A DNA stretch of 64,000 bases, taken from assembly GCA_009192285.1 (NCBI GenBank), contig WBVU01000010.1:1424111-1488110 (forward strand). Direction: 5' to 3'. A program made the translations under genes and the position numbers. Shown here in pieces: positions 1 through 10,772 of the stretch (positions are counted from its first letter, which is position 1; the number at the start of each line of letters is the position of its first letter). This stretch comes from Morchella semilibera. Its lineage: Eukaryota > Ascomycota > Pezizomycetes > Pezizales > Morchellaceae. Below the pieces are notes generated by a model. That model had not been told where the DNA came from, did not search any database, and saw only the letters and a program-made list of their open reading frames with translations.

Positions 1-3000
1 GTCCTGGTGTTCTATTCTTTTCGGAGCGTTCGATGATACTATGTACAGTATTAGTATTAGTTTATTTTATTCTCTCCTTTGTCACCATTGTTTGGTTCTG
101 GGAAGCCCAGCATTCGGTTTATTTTGTGATAATGTTTCTGCGTTTCCAAATGGTGGGCAACACTATTGTCAATGTTTTGTATCTACACAGTACGGCACAG
201 AAAGGCATAGTGGTCGCATGTTGCGGGTTGCGCAGGGTACCTTAAAAATATCAGACTACATGTAGTAGCATAGAATTCTTGAGTAATTTAGTACCATAGT
301 TGTCACTCTAAAGTTTAGGTTGCATGTATAGTGGCGGACACTCAAAACCGACCCTTAGTTAAGTTGTTCTAGAAGCTATGGGGAAGTGGTTTTTTAATTA
401 TGTCGAAATCCCTTCTGTAGGGCTGTTGGGGGTAGGTAACAGAACTATTTTACAGAAGGACTTTCTTCCTGGACAAGTGTTGTGGTGTTGAAAGTCAGTG
501 GTTGAAGGATAGTTTGATGGTCGGTTCTGTGTGTCCGCCACTGTACCTGTTGTGAGGCCCCTTTACTTTCCCAGAAACCAATACTTTACATATAATCAAC
601 TAGCCGCCAGGTGCCGCAACAAGTTCAAATTACGACCTATCAGCCGTTCCATCCCTAGCCATATCGCGGCAGGTATCAGTTACTGATCCGCTTCCATCTT
701 CCTTTTCTTTGATCTTTAGATAGGTTTTCGCTAACATGTATATCTAGAAAATGCGCTTTCTATGCTTTCTATCAAGTCCTGAACTCGAGTCCTACAACCC
801 AACGCTTATAGTTATAGGCTTGTTGTGGAACCTTCTGTTTGTCGTCGTAGGTAGGTATTATGGGCCAGCTCTATTCCACCAGCATCACCTAGAGTCTGAC
901 AGCTTTTAGTATGCACTCTCGTCTTGATACTCGGCTCCGTTACAGTCTACTATCTTGAAGATCATGAACCATTGGGTATGGAAGTGCTGTAGGACCCCCC
1001 CCCGGGGGGTTAGAGGGAGGACCAGAGGTATATCACGGCTTTACTAAGGTTTTTGGTATAAACGCACATGCTGCTAAGGACTTTGACTAAAAGAGTTACG
1101 CATGTTGGTATGTTGATGTCTGGGGTTTCCCTTGTGCCACTGTTTGATGCCAACGATGTTTGAGAAGATAGTTCAAGGCAGTATACTGCGGTATAGCATA
1201 CTAGAGAGTTATTCTGTAATACCTATTTAGTATCGGGCGAACCTGCATTGAGAAGCGTGCCATGACATGAGGGTTCACGTGGTACATAGGGGTAGTATGC
1301 ACGGGGGTGTCTCGGAGGCATGCCATAGCTTATATAGGTAGTGAGTGCTAGGGTTTTAAAAAGCCATGCGCGCATAACAACCTCCATCAAGTCAATAATA
1401 AAGATGGTTGAGGACGCTTGTTTAGCATAGACGACCCCCGGGCCACCTCACTCGGACAGTCAATCATGATTGGTTGAATAGAGGAACTGAAGTCACTTGA
1501 AACGTTGATCTTTCCTTTTCTACGTTAACTGTCCGAGTGAGGGGGATGTCCGAATGGCCCTGGAGGTCGTCTATATCAACGACTTATCGTGTTGTAATAT
1601 TGGCTGCCTCCGGGCGTAGCCAGCCAAAGTGTCTAGGACTACGTGTATTTGTCCGGTAACCACATATGTCACTGTTTTATATAAGTACATGTATATAAGA
1701 TATCTACATGTAATCTTGTACATACTGTAGTCAGTTATGTCAAGTCTCGTACTGTCCAGTCCTCTCTCCAGTCGATTTGTAAAATATAGATCTAGCAGGG
1801 GCATAAGTGATAATCTAGGTAGATGGTAGGTTGGTTATTGGGTGTGGGTCTCCATTTCTGGACGCCTATAATTATGTGGGTGTTTCACCGTGCCATTAGG
1901 TAACCTTAGACTCAGGGGTAGGAGGCCAAGATACCGAGTGATACGCTATGACCTGATTTTTATTGTAATAGCTGGTGCCTACATGTACATAGTTAAAATC
2001 CCTATGTATCTAAGATATACAGGAAACAAATAAATTTCGGTGCGAAGTGCAATATGCAGGTACCTGTCTGCGCCCGCATAGTAGCTCCGCGGAAGAAATC
2101 CTGAGACATAGGGCTGAATATCTATCCTAATTGACCTTGGGTACTCTTTGAGTACATGCGTGCACTTAGAACAGTTAACAGTATAGCCCTGCGAACAATA
2201 GTGTAATCGGGGGGCTTTGGGGGGTTGGTTGTCAAAGAGGGGCCGTATTCTGGCCAATGCGGAATCATCGTGGGAATGATAGTGTAGATTGCCGCTCATC
2301 AATGAGCTCACCATTCCATCCCCTAATCCAGCCACTGTGGGCAAAAAAAAAAAAAAAAAAAGCCTTCCCCTTCTATTCTTCCATGGGCGCAGCTCTCGAT
2401 TAGATCTGCCTACTTAGGCACAGCTGCATGGCCTTGACGGACATGGATTATATATGCGTGACAGTGGCTGGATGGTGGGTTTATCCGCTTATTCATAATA
2501 GTAGGAGATAGTTGATATGGATGAACATGTGTTCCTTCTGCCTTCTGCTCACCCGGAGTATCAGAGGATAAGAATCTTCTGGATACCAAGTTTACGCGCC
2601 GACACTTAGAACCACACCGGCCGACCGGTCACCTTAACAGGTAAACGGGTTTGGATTACGGGACCCCTGGCCCTGGTAAATCCAGTTGTTCTGTTGCCCC
2701 TATAGAAATATTATGGGCAGGGCTTCACCAGGCTCCTTCAAGATAGAAATAGTTTGAGTATCTTGTAATTGTTGAAACTCCAGTGGATCGAAGATCGGCT
2801 TGCACTATTAACGAGAGATTTGATGAGCTGGTGGAGAGAGTTGTGTAACTAGTAGAATTTGTCAATCTACTTGCCAGTTAGCAATAGGTTCTTCGTGGTA
2901 AATTAGGCCTGGGAGTTCTACTCGGTTCTCCCTATTTCCTGCCTCAGTCTTTTTAGGATTGTTACGATCTGTTGCCTAGAAGCCATGTAATTAGCACAAT

Positions 3001-4176
3001 TATGCAAACAATGTAAGATTCGACAAAGCCCCCAGATGTGCCTTCAAGGGGAGATTGTCCTTTTTGTTTGGAAAAAGACTGGTAAGTTGATGTCACCTGA
3101 TGAGTCAATCAATAATTACATGTAGCTACTACATACATGTAAGTAGGTACTGGGGGGCCTTTCTGGCGTAGTACCTTCTCAATTAAGCGATTTTCCAGAA
3201 AGCCTTGGTGAAGTTTCTTCACCGGAGATTTCTCGTGTGTAACTGCTGCCTTGCATGTTTTGACCAGGTTCCTGGGGCTGGGACGTCGATGTGAATCTCT
3301 AACGTCAGTTCATCCGTCGGCTGCTTCCGAAACCTAGCCCCCCCCCCCCTTGTTTTGATATATGTAGATGCTACATGTACTTTTTTAGATGGTAGATGCG
3401 CTTATCTCTAGTCCAGGGAAATTGCTCATAAGTGCTCGAGGACTTATTGAGAAAGGTATATTTAAAGCGTTGTATTTTTAAATATGTAGTTGCAGTCTCG
3501 ATTCCGTTGCGTGCGAAGTATACCAGATATATATGCCTCATTAATTTTGTAGACTTGTTTTGTTTACATTGTATGTTGCACGATACCGATGCTCAACTAA
3601 GTGGCGAGTGAATAATGACCGTAGATATTGCGAGGGCATGGAAGGGTTAACTACGCAAAAATTTACAGTACCGTCTAAGCGAATATATGGGGTGGACTGA
3701 GGCAGTACCTACATGCAGTAACGCATCTTAATCGGAACCACCAGCACCAGCAACTTTTATGATCCCTGCACATTCCAGATCTTACAGAAAGATTGTTCAT
3801 CAGTTGATCACTCGGTGGCAAATATCTGACAAGTGGAAATTATATATGCAGGAACAAAGCATAAACTACATGTATCATTGGATTGGGTAATAAATGGACT
3901 GGGCATCAGAATACGAGTCAAAGACACTTTTTAATTTTTATATATAACAAAAGAACTAGACGATATTCCAGCAACAAAAGAAAATGGCGACAGCCCGGTA
4001 ATACTAGTAACACATGACCCCAAAATGCTACACCATAACCCACCACATAACCATTATCACCACCTAGATCTAGCATAAGCCTACTGCCCAAAACACCTTA
4101 TTTTAAGCCAGAAAAACAATCCCCCGAAAGCTCTCAAACCCGTAGCCACGACCCTATTTCTTGACACAGATATCCA
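1..4176. other. Gene-poor spacer, left end
   Basis: No open frame here looks like a protein: the longest (121 codons, minus strand, about 1979-2344) has no recognisable motif or intron pattern. The stretch holds eight copies of the TACATGTA octamer, a 14-bp inverted repeat at 1447-1541 and an A homopolymer at about 2343-2360. Base composition is mixed and close to AT-neutral. I see no RNA gene. Confidence 0.6.
1447..1541. repeat. Inverted repeat with 14-bp perfect arms
   Basis: The arm CTCACTCGGACAGT at 1447-1460 is matched by its exact reverse complement at 1528-1541, leaving a 67-nt loop. Both arms are followed outward by C- or G-rich sequence and then GGCC-containing sequence. It may be the end of a small inverted-repeat element or a fold-back. 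No target-site duplication is obvious. Confidence 0.7.
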
Positions 4177-4455
4177 TCATATATAGATCATATCGATCCG
4201 CCAACCCCCCCCCCAAATGTGTGGATTATTCTCAACCAAGGATATATTTCTATCACAAGGTATATGAGGAAGTGGTTGTTGTATGGAGGGAAAGTACTCC
4301 ATGAGCGTATCGCTATCTTCATGTGTAATGATATCGCAAAGTGGGTCTGGTTCGGTGAGGCGAGCGGGTGGTTTGGCTTGCTTATTGTCGGGGAGTTGTC
4401 CTAAGATGCTGTCGGTGGTAATAAAGGTATATCGCACAATATCCTTCGCAGACAT
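4177..4455 (-). CDS. Possible small ORF or downstream exon, unrecognised
   Basis: A 92-codon frame with an ATG start lies just downstream of the small zinc-ribbon ORF on the same strand. Its composition (acidic, Pro-rich, containing HEDSDTLMEYF) looks more coding-like than the surrounding noise. It could be a second exon of that neighbour or simply chance. It ends soon after a G-run that encodes a GGGW stretch. No family is recognised and I consider it doubtful. Confidence 0.2.
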   Translation of the reverse strand: MSAKDIVRYTFITTDSILGQLPDNKQAKPPARLTEPDPLCDIITHEDSDTLMEYFPSIQQPLPHIPCDRNISLVENNPHIWGGGWRIDMIYI

Positions 4456-4460
4456 AGTAA

Positions 4461-4640
4461 TTAGGTCTTGCGAATTTCGACGATTTCGAGGGATGCCGCG
4501 ATAGTATTCTTGTGTTGGTGGTTTTGGCGGCTTTCCTTGCCAGCATGACGGCGCAATACTTTACCGCACATGATGCACATACCGTGGATGGCAGGGTTGT
4601 GAGGACCAAAACCACACTCCTCGCAGTATTTTTCGCCCAT
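4461..4640 (-). CDS. Small CxxC...CxxC zinc-ribbon-like protein
   Basis: This 59-residue ORF starts at an ATG (4638-4640). The open frame extends further upstream, but this ATG directly precedes a compact motif. Two CxxC knuckles, CEEC near residues 6-9 and CIMC near 22-25, lie about a dozen residues apart with His and Gly between them, the usual spacing of a four-cysteine zinc ribbon. The rest is basic and polar (KVLRRHAGKESRQNHQHK). I do not recognise a named family. Small treble-clef or zinc-ribbon proteins of this size are common in fungi and often go unannotated. A downstream frame at 4177-4455 might be an additional exon. Metal binding is inferred from the motif only. Confidence 0.5.
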   Translation of the reverse strand: MGEKYCEECGFGPHNPAIHGMCIMCGKVLRRHAGKESRQNHQHKNTIAASLEIVEIRKT

Positions 4641-6827
4641 GCTTGCGGTTTGAAAGTTGTAAATGTGTGAGAAGAGTAGATTATTGTGGGGGAGGGCTGG
4701 ATAGATCAATAAACTCTGTAAAAACTTAGAGTTGTAAAGCGGGAGGAAGGAGGAAGGCGGGAGGAAGGAGGAGGTAGTATAGAAGCTTAATCTCACGATT
4801 GTAGGAATGGGGACGCTGATATGCTGCTGGATGAAGAGTGATTGAAAGCCGGGAGTATGTCTTTATATAAAAAAAAACACATATATATGGCGTGATAAAG
4901 ATATGGCCAAGGACCCGATTTTCCTAGAGCAACTCTATACACTGCCTAGTACGTTACAATACCAAACACCAGGAACCAAACGTCCTTCTTGGCCTATCAT
5001 TGATTCATCAAATCTCCGACCAGGCTCTTACAAGTATAGTTCGCAGGGCAAGTCTTGGGCGATTGTTAGGCAGCGAACCTGACCCCTTGAGGTCTAAGAG
5101 TGAATGACTGGTAGACCCATGGAGGCACTACAAAAGAAAAAAACACAATAAGTGAGCAAACTTTTTTCGTCATTGCCGCGGTTCGAGAATGAGTTTCCAA
5201 AACTAATGTGTGCCTTTAAGTTCGCGAATTTTGGTTAGTAGCCAGTAAAAAGTGCCGCAACAGTAGAATCCACACAAAGGCTTGTTGCAGGCTTGTGCTA
5301 ACAGCCCTATGTATATGTGCGAAGTGTGATATATATTGATCGCCATGCTGTACATGCACAGAACAGGGCAGTCGATGTTGCTAGCGGATGGCTGTGGATG
5401 CAGCGTACAAACGGGATGATATTATAATCTGGTTTAAACCAAATGTCACGCTCTGATTTAGTTAGCTTATGGGCTAGGGTCGTTGTTTCGCGGACTCATT
5501 TCTTGAGATCTCTCTCCGTTTGACGGATTCTAGAGAACCGTATTAGCTAGTCGCCTCGCATGAAAGAATAAGGCCCAGGATGCGAATCCGCGGTCAGTAA
5601 GTCATGTCGTTGAGCCCGCATGTCAGCGGGAGAAGGAGCTGTCTAAGTCACAGTAACTGGGTGTAACACATCTACCACAATCGTCACACCAGCCTCTCCC
5701 ACCTCCAAGTACACTACCAGTGTCGATTTAATTACAGTAGCTAGCCAATCGTCAAGTGGAGAAGGAGAGGCCAGTCCAGGACTCTAGGTAGCAAGGGGGG
5801 ATGAGATTTCAGCCGCAGGTAACGGGGGGTGACTGAGTGTGTATCAACCTCGAGACGCTCTAGATATAAAGTGGAGCGCACTTGGCTGTGGGGAGAGTAC
5901 TCGCCTAGAGAAGGAAAAACGTAGATTAACTGAGAGACTAGGACTCTAGAACAGTGGCTGAGCCATGTAGATTCAGTGAAATACTTGAATCCCTATTTTT
6001 CTTTCGTTGAGTTTCTGACCTACAGACCCAGAGCCACATACCGGTGAATGACCATGTAATTAAGCTGGGATTTTCGGAGGCGGTCCCATAGAAGACGTCA
6101 TAACCGACAGACTGTGGACCTGAGTGAAGGTCCATCATGGCTAGGTGTCGTTTTGTGATTTTCCGAGGCATTTCCTCGCAGATTTTCAACAAGGCATAAA
6201 GTGAAGCTGCTCTTGGGGTCTTGCTCAAAGACGCTAGATGTCGGGGTGTTTGTGGTTGCACATGATACCTGGATGGTTGTTGAGCCTCCAGCCGTCGATA
6301 AGCGCATATGCGCATCCACAAGAGCTCCCGTCGACGGGCATCGGTATGGGAAGAAACAACAGAAAATACCAGCGGTTTAGTATTAGATATATATACTAAG
6401 GGGATAGAGATATCTATAGATGCTACTTGCCACCATATATTTTCGTGTAGTGAGTGAGTGACCTGCTGAAAGCACGCGTTTAATATTGCTTCAGCTGGCC
6501 AGACAACGTTGGCCTGGTAATTTGCCGCCAAATGCACATCTATCTCGCGCCTAAGCTTTAGAAACTAGAAATTAGGTGTCCTTGGGTTGAATTTGTGGCC
6601 GTGGCGTTAAATGCTTTTGGCGTCTAAAATACCTATAGTCTAGGCGCCTGCGATTTAGTGGCAAATTAATCAAGCTGCATGCAGTATAATAGGTAATTGC
6701 GCTCTGCCCGAGCGGACATGATATCTAATGCTGTGGGAAATTCTTACCGTCCCTTTGAGTATTGCCCAAATGCCAGGGTGTTCGGATGGAGCGTACGAGG
6801 CAACCAGGGAAAATAAAATTAAACCCC

Positions 6828-6863
6828 GAGGCATTTGTTGAAACCATGATATCCCGTAGTTGC
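6828..6863 (+). repeat. Direct repeat copy 1 (diverged)
   Basis: A 36-nt stretch around GCATTTGTTGAAACCA recurs in direct orientation at about 7234-7269, flanking the 38-bp fold-back. Most differences between the copies are C/T or A/G transitions, the pattern left by repeat-induced point mutation or 5-methylcytosine deamination in ascomycetes. The sample is too small to prove that. Confidence 0.6.
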
Positions 6864-6983
6864 CTTGCCCAATTATATTAAGTCGTGTCTATACTGTGCG
6901 TACTCTCATATTTCAGTCCGGCGTCATGTGCATCATGGTATCTCACTCGAAGGGATCCTTGTTAGAAGAGGTTGCCCAAGTAC

Positions 6984-7134
6984 CGTATTAATTCGAATAG
7001 AAGGCCCGTCACACAAGACGTTGAAATTCCCATATTTGGTTTGTCTTGAATACGCCCCCTAATCTCCCCTCACTCTGGCTTGAAAAGGCAACTTCGACGT
7101 CTTGTGTGACGGGCCTTCTATTCGAATTAATACG
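6984..7134. repeat. Fold-back element with 38-bp perfect inverted arms
   Basis: Positions 6984-7021 and 7097-7134 are perfect reverse complements over 38 nt, beginning CGTATTAATTCGAATAG and ending ACACAAGACGT. They enclose a 75-nt loop, and pairing continues with mismatches for a few more bases inward. Nothing in the loop encodes a protein. A small non-autonomous inverted-repeat transposon or a recent inverted duplication are both possible. No clean target-site duplication flanks it. Confidence 0.85.
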
Positions 7135-7233
7135 CTATATTCCGTTTCTAGCCCTAGATAATGCGGGTATTAACAAAAGTTCAACGAGATATATTATATA
7201 TTTTGTTTGGGCGAGGTTACAGTTATTTTATGT

Positions 7234-7269
7234 GGAGGTATTTGTTGAAACCACGGTATTTTGTACTTG
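7234..7269 (+). repeat. Direct repeat copy 2 (diverged)
   Basis: Partner of the copy at about 6828-6863, sharing ATTTGTTGAAACCA. Three consecutive C's of copy 1 (ATCCCGTAG) read as T's here (ATTTTGTAC). Confidence 0.6.
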
Positions 7270-8553
7270 CAGGAACAAGAACTAAAATCCATGCAACGCC
7301 TATACACCGGTGGTAAAATAATTCACCACCGTTGGAAAAATTACTTTCCATCAGTAATTTACCGCACCATATTCAGAAGGTTCGAATTCTCGGTTTTAAT
7401 ACTACAAAAACCTCACAAACAGTATAAAAGCTGAATTTCAGTCTTATGCCAATGCATGCAGTGCAGTACTTGTAGGTATATCGATTCGGATATGAACCCA
7501 CCACAGTGCTATTGGCTAAAGAAAGGCGGCCTATGTGCATATATTTGAAAAAAAAAAACATATACATACTAGTCGCATCCGTCTCAATAGTATCCATATG
7601 ATACCAGTATGTATCAAGATAAAATTCTTAACTGTTAGGTCATAAATAAAAAAATCTCAATATTGAAGCTATGTAAACTTTACATAGATTATTATATAGG
7701 CCCTATAATATTCTAAATCCTGGGTCGGGCACGGCTCTGTGTAGTCGGGCTGAACCGTTGCACTGTTTTTTTTGTGCGCATTGTGAAATTGAATCACAAT
7801 CTCGAGCTATTTGCTCTGAAGACTGGTGACATAGTCTTTGACCTGGCTGGATAACCGTAATCCTAAATTTTACTATGCATGGTGTCTGTACGTACGTACG
7901 TGTAGCCAAACTTAATCGGTAAACATCCAGCAAATTTTTTTAAACCATTTAATTTAGAGGCACGAGGGTTAGTATTAAGAGATCACCACACGTAGTCTTG
8001 CAGCTTAATATGCCTAAATATGAGAAACTGAGTCATTGGGAAAGAGACTCTTTGAAGAACACCAGGTTCAAACTAGTTCATACCGAAACAAGAGAAACAA
8101 CCCCCACCGTGAGGATTTTATCATAGGCGATAAGGCGTGGGTCCATATTTCATGTGCCCAGGTACTTGTCACACCTAAGTACATGTAACTATACCGTAGG
8201 TACATGTGCGTAGGTACATGAGTTACAGGGGGATTCGTAGTCATATGTTACATGTAGTGTTGAGTGTCACACCTGCGCCATCTTAATTACTTGCATAATG
8301 TGTTTCTTCGGCGTAGATAGATACTGTAAACATGCTATATAAAAAAAATTTACACGAATGATTCACAATGTGTTTTCATGATCATCAAAAATTTCAGAGT
8401 AATGACTCGCAGAAAACTTCGAGTGATTCCTCGTGAGCGATCAACGGTTGCGGCTCAGTGTCCCACCATCAGCGCGTATCCGAGCCCAATCTCCCAAAGG
8501 AAAACGTCCCCTCAACCCACTATCAGAACAGACCTTCACAGGAACCCCCCACG

Positions 8554-9356
8554 ATGTCCACGCCCGAATTACCTGAAATATCTACCCCCGGACAACCTTT
8601 AGCACCGACAGCATCATATACCCCAGGCACCGGTGTCCACATATTCAACGACCAGATTTGCGCGTCAGTTGTTGGACAACCTTCGCTCTCTGCGCATGCT
8701 CCCACAGCGAAGGGTGAGTCGAAGCAGGTACTCTCGGTCCTTCGGCCGAGTCAATCTGGAAGTTGTGGAAAGAAGGAGGATGTAGCTTTGACGAATCTGC
8801 TACCACAGGTGGGGAACAATGTACTAGCGAGAGTCACCAGAATCAACCCAAGGCAGGCGACAGTGGCTATCTTTGTGGTGGGGGATACGGTTTGCAATGA
8901 TGAGTTCCAGGGAATCATCAGGTTTGGAACTCTAGATAGGTAATGGATAGGGTCCGTAACTAATTGTTTCGGGGGTGGATAGACAGCAAGATGTCAGGGC
9001 GACGGAAAAGGACAAGGTCAAGATATTTTCGAGCTTTAGGCCTGGGGATATCGTGAGGGCTCAAGTTGTACGTTTTCCCTCCTAATGAAATTCCTCTAAA
9101 ACACATACTAAACATATATCTCAGATATCTCTTGGGGATCAGTCAAATTACTACCTCTCAACAGCCAGCAACAGCCTAGGGGTCGTAGTCGCTCATTCTG
9201 GTAGAGACCCACCAGCTCCTTAATTCTTTGTAGTTGTGTTAATTTACTCACTGTGTTATAGACTCGGGCGACCCGTTACATCCCCTTAATTGGCGCCAGA
9301 TGGCTTCATCGCGTACGGGTGCCGTAGAGGAGCGAAAAGTGGCTAAGCCAATATAA
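8554..9356 (+). CDS. CSL4: Exosome complex component CSL4
   Basis: RNA-binding cap subunit of the nuclear and cytoplasmic 3'-5' RNA exosome (yeast Csl4/Ski4, human EXOSC1). Exons read 8554-8921, 8983-9067, 9125-9200 and 9262-9356, giving 207 aa; all three introns (57-61 nt) keep frame and the first has an ACTAAT branch site. The N-terminal domain contains [20 protein letters not shown]. The S1 fold follows: [72 protein letters not shown]. The C-terminal block has [21 protein letters not shown]. Length matches fission yeast and human proteins. The open frame extends upstream only through non-ATG codons, so the ATG at 8554 is the start. The exact 3' site of intron 3 is the least certain junction. 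Confidence 0.93.
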
Positions 9357-10772
9357 ACAAGCAATAAAAAGTATTGAATATTTTAGGTTTTTGAGTTGTA
9401 AAACAGTATATATTGTGGGAAACGGACAAAGAATCCATAGAAAGGTATCTGGTTGGGGATATGATACTCCATATATATAGGATAATCGTAATATCTCCCG
9501 CTACGGGTACGATCGATGCTTAGGGCTTCGACCGGGGTGGTGGGTGAATAACACCGCGTTATATATATACTAGGAGAGACGCCGTAGCTTTAGCTTTATT
9601 TTGATGGAGGTAGTCGGGAATCCCCACGAGCATGGGTAATCTCAGACCGATAATGTGGTTTCTAGATCCAAAATGTAACTTCTGGGCTTAAGAGAACGGA
9701 AGATACAAACCCAGAGGCATGAAGCCCAATAGCAAATAATGGAGGAAGCTATCTAATAGTAGGGGTAACACCGGGAGGTTCGGTAATGATCAATCTTGAA
9801 GAGTCTTCATGATCGATCGTCAACGACTGCCAGTAGGCTCCCTGTAATTCTGAAGCCTTGAGATAATACCAACCCTCAAGCTTCATATTATGTCTAAATT
9901 CCAGACGAATGGCTTAAAACAAACCATCTCGAGTACCGTGATATAATAACAAACCAACCTTTTTGATTAATTAAAAATTGATTCACCACTTATCACTCTG
10001 TTATGAATAAGCTTGTTTCATTAGGATCTTTCCCTCAATAATGTAGTTAGTGCACTCCCCGGAGGGAGGAAAACTATAATCGCCTGAAGCTACCAAGTTG
10101 ATCATTGGCCTTTGAGATTGGCTGGCACGCGAGCTCCGTGGTAGGTAGGAAAACATGCTGCTGTACCCAAGCAAGCAATCGACCCCACACTGCTTCAGCT
10201 AATGCACACGTGTGGCGGTATCGTCCGGTGCGATCCAGATCCTCAAGTTTATTGTCCACGCACATTACAGATTAAGCATCCCCTACATGTAGCACCATTC
10301 CCGAAAATGAAAATAAACTGATACCTTACCTTCTAAACGTGCCTAAGAAGATAGGAAATATGTAAATTGTAGCCCATTGAATACCTTGTATAATATGTAT
10401 ATGTGAACGTCCCTCCCAGATGAAAACAGAAACAGAGATAAAGGGGATAAGATAAAACAAGCCAGCAAAAACATTCCTACAATAAAGTTGAAAAGGACTC
10501 GCAGAAAAATAAAAAATAAAAAGTAAAAAGTAAAAATAAACATACCGCCATATTTGTCGCCGTGAAATAAAAAAGCGAACAAGCGCCAAGAATTTATATA
10601 AAAAAATGAAAGAAAGCAGATAAAGACAACCCTAGGCATAAAACAACCTTCTTTTGTTCGTAAGTCCCATTTTTTTTTTTCATGAACACAATGCCAAAAT
10701 CTTTTGCGCAAGACTCCCCACTCAACACCGCCATGTACAATAAACCGAAAATAAGTAAAATGCAAAACTGAA
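9357..10772. other. Spacer between CSL4 and the phosphatase gene
   Basis: The two flanking genes converge here. The stretch should hold both 3' UTRs. Open frames on the minus strand just beyond the phosphatase stop (10326-10798) are AT-rich, Phe/Tyr-heavy readings without motifs. One TACATGTA copy lies at 10284. Nothing else stands out. Confidence 0.55.

Larger units (their letters stand above)
4797..8553. other. Spacer with fold-back element
   Basis: No convincing gene. A 199-codon minus frame (5938-6537) lacks recognisable motifs and has many overlapping rivals. The notable content is the fold-back repeat at 6984-7134, a diverged direct-repeat pair at about 6828-6863 and 7234-7269, and two TACATGTA octamers at 8180 and 8249. 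The last 150 bases should contain the CSL4 promoter and 5' UTR, but I see no clear TATA box. Confidence 0.55.

Noticed and set aside
5938-6537. 199-codon minus frame
   Set aside because: No recognisable motif, no intron-flanked conservation, and a rival overlapping frame of similar quality.
9500-9560. GGTGGTGGGTGAATAA resembling a 5S rRNA 3' region
   Set aside because: The rest of the 5S rRNA consensus is not present around it.
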